Origin: Deltaproteobacteria bacterium
GTDB taxonomy: Bacteria; UBA10199; DSSB01
DNA length: 7,667 nucleotides
Reading direction: 5' to 3'
Assembly: GCA_021772695.1 (NCBI GenBank)
Contig: JAJFLL010000248.1
Coordinates: 1 to 7,667 of the forward strand
The translations under genes and the position numbers were made by a program. The notes under the pieces are model-generated. The model did no database searches, was not told the origin of the DNA, and saw nothing but the letters and a program-made list of their open reading frames with translations. This document shows positions 5,050-7,667 of the stretch, piece after piece (position 1 is the stretch's first letter; the number at the start of each line of letters is the position of its first letter).

Positions 5050-5682
5050 ATGGCTACACTTACCCGGGGGAACTCCTTAACTCCCTTTAATTTTTCGCAA
5101 CAGCTAAACTTAAATCATTATATTGATAACCTAGACCAAGTGACTGCAAAACCGGTCCTTTCTTCCCCACGCCTAGGGTCAGAACCTTTACCATTGTTCC
5201 CAAGGTCGGGACCGGCCCTCCAGGGCCAAACTTCAACGAAGAGTTCTTCGGGACTCTGGGATCGTTCTTGGCAGCCCATCCTCTTTATTAGCGAGACTTC
5301 CATTATGCTGGCCAGTTTAGCCATGGCCACCACCGAAACCATAGCCTTTCAACAGGGAGTTGGCATTCAGGGGCGGAGCGGTCATTTGGCTGGATGGACC
5401 ATTGCCGGGACCACCGGCGGTGCGGCACTGGGTAATCTGAGCTGCGCCGTATTGGATGTTAATAACGATTATGGGCAATGTGATTTGGTGGGTGGTCTGC
5501 TGGGCTCCTTGGCCGCCTTTTTTCTCGCCGACCATTATGTTCCCCAAAACATTCCTGGAATCCGGAGGTCAGGGCCGGGCATCATTCAGGTGCAAATGCC
5601 TCCCATACCGGTTGTGGCTCGTCCCGTGCAGCCTACCATTGGGATAGACCACCAATGGCCTCGGGATGAATACGGCCCGTGA
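5050..5682 (+). CDS. Unrecognised glycine-rich membrane protein
   Basis: A 210-residue product started at an ATG with a good ribosome site (AAGGGG, 5 bases upstream). The first 75 residues are Ser/Pro/Leu-rich and probably disordered. Three hydrophobic stretches follow: about 76-98 (QPILFISETSIMLASLAMAT), 113-134 (LAGWTIAGTTGGAALGNL) and 146-160 (LVGGLLGSLAAFFLA). The last two are Gly-rich with small-residue spacing (G111, G115, G120, G124, G128, then G148, G149, G152), as in glycine-zipper membrane segments. A short acidic loop with Cys132 and Cys144 (SCAVLDVNNDYGQC) lies between them, and a disulfide is possible if it is outside the cytoplasm. The tail is Pro-rich and ends in DEYGP. There is no N-terminal signal peptide. 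I do not recognise the family; membrane location is inferred. The gene stands alone between divergent and convergent neighbours. Confidence 0.72.
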   Translation: MATLTRGNSLTPFNFSQQLNLNHYIDNLDQVTAKPVLSSPRLGSEPLPLFPRSGPALQGQTSTKSSSGLWDRSWQPILFISETSIMLASLAMATTETIAFQQGVGIQGRSGHLAGWTIAGTTGGAALGNLSCAVLDVNNDYGQCDLVGGLLGSLAAFFLADHYVPQNIPGIRRSGPGIIQVQMPPIPVVARPVQPTIGIDHQWPRDEYGP

Positions 5683-5692
5683 GGTTTTGTGA

Positions 5693-5707
5693 TTTAACTA
5701 GGTTAAA
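5693..5707. terminator. Weak inverted repeat between convergent gene ends
   Basis: TTTAAC-TAG-GTTAAA forms a perfect six-bp stem with a three-base loop in the 43-base gap between the 5050-5682 gene and the hspQ-like gene. It is symmetric and could act from both sides, but it is AT-rich and lacks a U tail, so it would be a weak terminator at best. Confidence 0.25.
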
Positions 5708-5725
5708 ATTGGGGTGGGTTGAAAA

Positions 5726-6040
5726 TCAGGCGTTGAATTCACGGATATACCGTTCGCCGGTAAAGTCCGTGAAAAATTTATCAATCAAGGGGTGATCGAT
5801 GGGTTCGGGGTGGCGGGCTAATTCCAAATTTTCTTCGGCCACATAGGTGCTTTGGGCTTCACCATCGACCAATACATGATACCAAGGTTGGTTGCGCTTA
5901 GGTTGTGATTGATTGGATTGGTACCATTCTTCATTGGCCTTGCAGGAATCGTCCACGTCAAAAATGACGCCCAAGTAATTGTAGCGTTTGTGAGAGATGA
6001 TTTGACCGGGTAAAAATTTACAGGGAATTTTTTCCCCCAT
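5726..6040 (-). CDS. hspQ: HspQ-like / YccV-type hemimethylated-DNA-binding domain protein
   Basis: Started at the ATG at 6040 the product is 104 residues, matching the 105 of E. coli HspQ. The family core is clear: FLPGQIISHKRYNYLGVIFDVDDSC (9-33), EEWY (37-40), QPWYHVLVDG (51-60) and STYVAEENLEL (64-74). The fold is a small beta-barrel. Family knowledge: E. coli HspQ (YccV) was reported to bind hemimethylated DNA and influence dnaA expression, and HspQ also acts as a specificity factor for Lon protease; which role applies here is unknown. An upstream in-frame ATG at 6070 would add ten residues, but AGGAG at 6051-6047, six bases before 6040, decides for the shorter form. A CTTGAC on the minus strand (6108-6103) resembles a -35, including the heat-shock type, but no matching -10 is seen. 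Convergent with the 5050 gene and divergent from 6165. Confidence 0.9.
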   Translation of the reverse strand: MGEKIPCKFLPGQIISHKRYNYLGVIFDVDDSCKANEEWYQSNQSQPKRNQPWYHVLVDGEAQSTYVAEENLELARHPEPIDHPLIDKFFTDFTGERYIREFNA

Positions 6041-6046
6041 TTGGAA

Positions 6047-6051
6047 CTCCT
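6047..6051 (-). promoter_or_regulatory. Ribosome binding site deciding the hspQ-like start
   Basis: AGGAG on the minus strand with a six-base gap to the ATG at 6040. The alternative ATG at 6070 has only an AGG directly abutting it, too close to work well. This selects the 104-residue protein over the 114-residue one. Confidence 0.7.
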
Positions 6052-6118
6052 GATGAATAGTTGGGCGCATCCTGAAAGGCTATCCTAAAATTCCATAGGG
6101 CCGTCAAGCAATCCTGGG

Positions 6119-6124
6119 TAAAAT
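6119..6124 (+). promoter_or_regulatory. Candidate -10 element TAAAAT for the 6165 gene
   Basis: TAAAAT matches five of six consensus bases and lies 41 bases before the ATG at 6165 in the divergent spacer 6041-6164. No good -35 sits at 16-18 bases, so an activator or another sigma factor would be needed if it is real. Confidence 0.25.
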
Positions 6125-6164
6125 ACTGCTTCTCATGGACTTCGTAAAAAACTAGACTGAATTC

Positions 6165-6749
6165 ATGAATAATTCTCTGCACCGAATGCCGGGGCGCATC
6201 CGCTATTTTATCGCGGGTTTTCTTGCCTTAGGCGGAGTGGTCGCCTTCGCCATCCTAATTTTTGTTGGTATCGGGCGAGCGGGCCGGTCTTTAGATGCCT
6301 TTTCGGTGCCAGGGGCTAAGGTCTTTGAACTTACAGAGGGTAAAAATTATACGGTCTATTATGAATTCCAAAGTTTCTATGAGGGCCAGGCCTATTCCGG
6401 GCCAGAAAATTTGACCGGCTTAAGTTTGAGTGTAACTTCCAATACCTCTGACCAAGTGATTCCCACTAGGGCGGCTTCGGTGAATGCCAATTACGCCTTT
6501 GGTTCCCGTAAGGGTCGCAGCATGTTTCAATTTAAGAGACCTGTCACAGGGCCCTATACCTTGAGGGGAAGTTACCCTGACGATCCCAATGGGCCTAAGG
6601 TCATTCTCAGTCTTAGTCACGGCTTTGGTACAACGTTGACGTTTTATATACTGACTTCAATCGGTACTTTTATGGTCACTTCCTTAATGGCATTGGGGCT
6701 CTTGCTTCATACCTATTTTCGCAGACGACAAGTGCTAAAAGTTTCCTAG
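6165..6749 (+). CDS. Unrecognised membrane protein with two membrane segments and an external domain
   Basis: A 194-residue protein. A basic N-terminus (HRMPGRIRY) is followed by a membrane helix at about 15-37 (IAGFLALGGVVAFAILIFVGI), a beta-rich soluble domain at about 45-152, a second helix at about 155-182 (LTFYILTSIGTFMVTSLMALGLLL), and FRRRQ at the end. By the positive-inside rule both ends are cytoplasmic and the central domain is outside. That domain has strands such as GKNYTVYYEFQSF, TGLSLSVTS and GPYTLRGSYPDD, giving a beta-sandwich impression. I do not recognise a named family. The start is uncertain: no clear ribosome site precedes 6165, and M8 (6186) is an alternative. sixA follows 44 bases downstream in the same direction, so co-transcription is likely. 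No catalytic motif is visible. Confidence 0.75.
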   Translation: MNNSLHRMPGRIRYFIAGFLALGGVVAFAILIFVGIGRAGRSLDAFSVPGAKVFELTEGKNYTVYYEFQSFYEGQAYSGPENLTGLSLSVTSNTSDQVIPTRAASVNANYAFGSRKGRSMFQFKRPVTGPYTLRGSYPDDPNGPKVILSLSHGFGTTLTFYILTSIGTFMVTSLMALGLLLHTYFRRRQVLKVS

Positions 6750-6793
6750 AAATCACTAGCCAGTTTTGGGAACCATCAGGTAACAATACCATC

Positions 6794-7279
6794 ATGGAAC
6801 TCTGGATTATTCGACATGGTGAAGCAAGCCAAGAGGTCAACGATGAAGCGGGCCCGCCGTTGAGTGAATCAGGCATGCAGAAACTTCACCAAGTATCGGC
6901 GGCCTTGAAAAAATTACCCCGCCAACCCAACTACTTATTTTGCAGCCCCTTGCGGCGGGCTGAGCAGACCGCAGCTTTGTTCAATGAACAATGGAAATTA
7001 ACCCCTCAAACGGTACCTTGGCTTAACCCAGGGGTGGAACCTTCGAAAATATTGTCTGAGCTTAATGTTTTTTCCGAAGGCAATATTGCCATAGTAGGGC
7101 ACTTGCCGTCTGTAGGCTGGTTATTTTCAACCATGGTTTGGGGCTTGCCCCCGAAAGAAGTGGTATTACCCAAGGGTAGTGTGACCTGTTTACAGGTGCA
7201 GGCATGGAACCCCGCGGGTGCCAAATTGCAATGGGTCTATCATCCCGAGTTGGGAATGACCGAGAATCATGAATCGTAA
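6794..7279 (+). CDS. sixA: Phosphohistidine phosphatase SixA
   Basis: The 161-residue product is the same length as E. coli SixA and is a compact histidine-phosphatase-superfamily protein. It shows the RHG motif at 7-9 (WIIRHGEA) with catalytic H8, CSPLRRAEQTA at 50-60 with phosphate-binding R55, and the second catalytic His in AIVGHLPSVG (99-108, H103). The C-terminal LQWVYHPEL is also typical. Family knowledge: SixA removes phosphate from phosphohistidine; reported E. coli targets are the HPt domain of ArcB and the nitrogen PTS protein NPr. It acts in the cytosol. No ArcB or PTS gene is in the window, so the local target is unknown. The ATG at 6794 is fixed by the family's N-terminus, though its ribosome site is weak (AGGT 6777-6780). 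A lipoprotein gene starts nine bases after the stop. Confidence 0.95.
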   Translation: MELWIIRHGEASQEVNDEAGPPLSESGMQKLHQVSAALKKLPRQPNYLFCSPLRRAEQTAALFNEQWKLTPQTVPWLNPGVEPSKILSELNVFSEGNIAIVGHLPSVGWLFSTMVWGLPPKEVVLPKGSVTCLQVQAWNPAGAKLQWVYHPELGMTENHES

Positions 7280-7288
7280 GGGAATAGT

Positions 7289-7667
7289 ATGAAGCACTAT
7301 ATTCGATTTCTATTTATCTTAATTTTATCGGTTCACTTGGGGGGGTGTCTTGAAATGGCTGAGATCACACAATTAAAACCCGACGGTTCCGTGGAGTATG
7401 AATTGCGAATTTCGCTTCCAGATATACCTGATAAAGATAAGAAAAAAAATCCCGATCAAGATGTAGAAAAAGATATCGATTCCCTCATGGCCGGCTCTAA
7501 TTTTCGTGGTTTAACGCCGGTTGGTAAGGAAGATCGCGTTGTCAACGGCATAAAAGTGTTCAGCTTAAAGTTAAAGGGCAAATCATTGTTGAATCTCAAT
7601 GAAATGTATCAAAGTATCGGTAAAGGTAAGGGGTCGCAGGTTAAGGGTGAACAGAAGGTCGGAAAAG
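7289..7667 (+). CDS. Lipoprotein, 5' part only
   Basis: Frame open from the ATG at 7289 to the right edge (126 codons plus one base). AAGGG lies at 7278-7282, six bases before the start. The N-terminus MKHYIRFLFILILSVHLGGC is a textbook lipoprotein signal with lipobox LGGC and C20 as the lipidation site. After it come LKPDGSVEYELRISLPDIP (29-47), a Lys/Asp-rich stretch DKDKKKNPDQDVEKDID (48-64), and further alternating strands (NGIKVFSLKLKGKSL, 86-100). A Lys/Gly-rich run ends the visible part. The 'x-x-DGSxxYxLxIxLP' opening recalls LppM/DUF3153-like lipoproteins, but this is a loose resemblance. It is likely co-transcribed with sixA. Location: outer or inner membrane, facing the periplasm; function unknown. 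Confidence 0.85.
   Translation, partial: MKHYIRFLFILILSVHLGGCLEMAEITQLKPDGSVEYELRISLPDIPDKDKKKNPDQDVEKDIDSLMAGSNFRGLTPVGKEDRVVNGIKVFSLKLKGKSLLNLNEMYQSIGKGKGSQVKGEQKVGK

Noticed and set aside
5118..5547. Minus-strand open frames of 74 and 76 codons opposite the 5050 gene
   Set aside because: No ribosome site or recognisable domain; the plus frame has a strong ribosome site and coherent membrane segments.
1..7667. Defence, toxin-antitoxin or mobile-element system
   Set aside because: I looked for nuclease-helicase pairs, small paired genes, transposases, integrases and terminal repeats. SfsA is a chromosomal family member standing alone, and nothing else fits.

Overview
The window looks like chromosomal DNA of a Gram-negative bacterium, most plausibly a deltaproteobacterium-like lineage (Myxococcota, Bdellovibrionota or a related uncultured group). 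The reasons are a Proteobacteria-type ispA/xseB neighbourhood, SixA, SfsA and an HspQ-type protein, alongside secreted thrombospondin-type-3 and Cys-rich 'CGSGEVCESGFC'-style proteins that are common in those groups. This placement is an inference from gene content; there is no rRNA in the window. Base composition is near-balanced and coding density is high. I see no tRNA, rRNA, CRISPR array, insertion sequence, phage gene or attachment site.

Left part (1-3729). On the minus strand lie a secreted Ca-binding-type protein (thrombospondin type 3 repeats, 3729-2317), xseA (exonuclease VII large subunit, start 2302), then xseB (exonuclease VII small subunit, 483-262) and the 5' part of ispA (farnesyl diphosphate synthase, from 265 off the left edge). 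xseB and ispA overlap by ATGA. xseA and xseB are separated by an oppositely oriented, unrecognised 155-residue gene (612-1079), whose stop codon overlaps the xseA stop tail to tail in a shared TTAA.

Middle part (3730-5725). An AT-rich divergent spacer precedes sfsA (3833-4588, plus). sfsA runs convergently 32 bases into a small exported Cys-rich protein gene (4886-4557, minus). A second divergent spacer with a possible leader hairpin precedes an unrecognised glycine-rich membrane protein (5050-5682, plus).

Right part (5726-7667). An hspQ-like gene (minus, best start 6040) faces left. Divergent from it is a likely co-directional group: an unrecognised protein with two membrane segments (6165-6749), sixA (6794-7279) and the first 126 codons of a lipoprotein (7289 to the edge).

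The housekeeping genes serve DNA repair (exonuclease VII), isoprenoid synthesis (IspA), nucleic-acid cleavage (SfsA), phosphohistidine signalling (SixA) and proteostasis or replication control (HspQ). Interleaved with them are six genes without a firm function: the 155-residue gene and five predicted envelope or secreted proteins. I found no convincing evidence for a new multi-gene system. The oddest points are the split xse locus, the beta-helix/Tsp3/C-terminal-anchor protein just upstream of xseA, and several tightly overlapping convergent gene ends.
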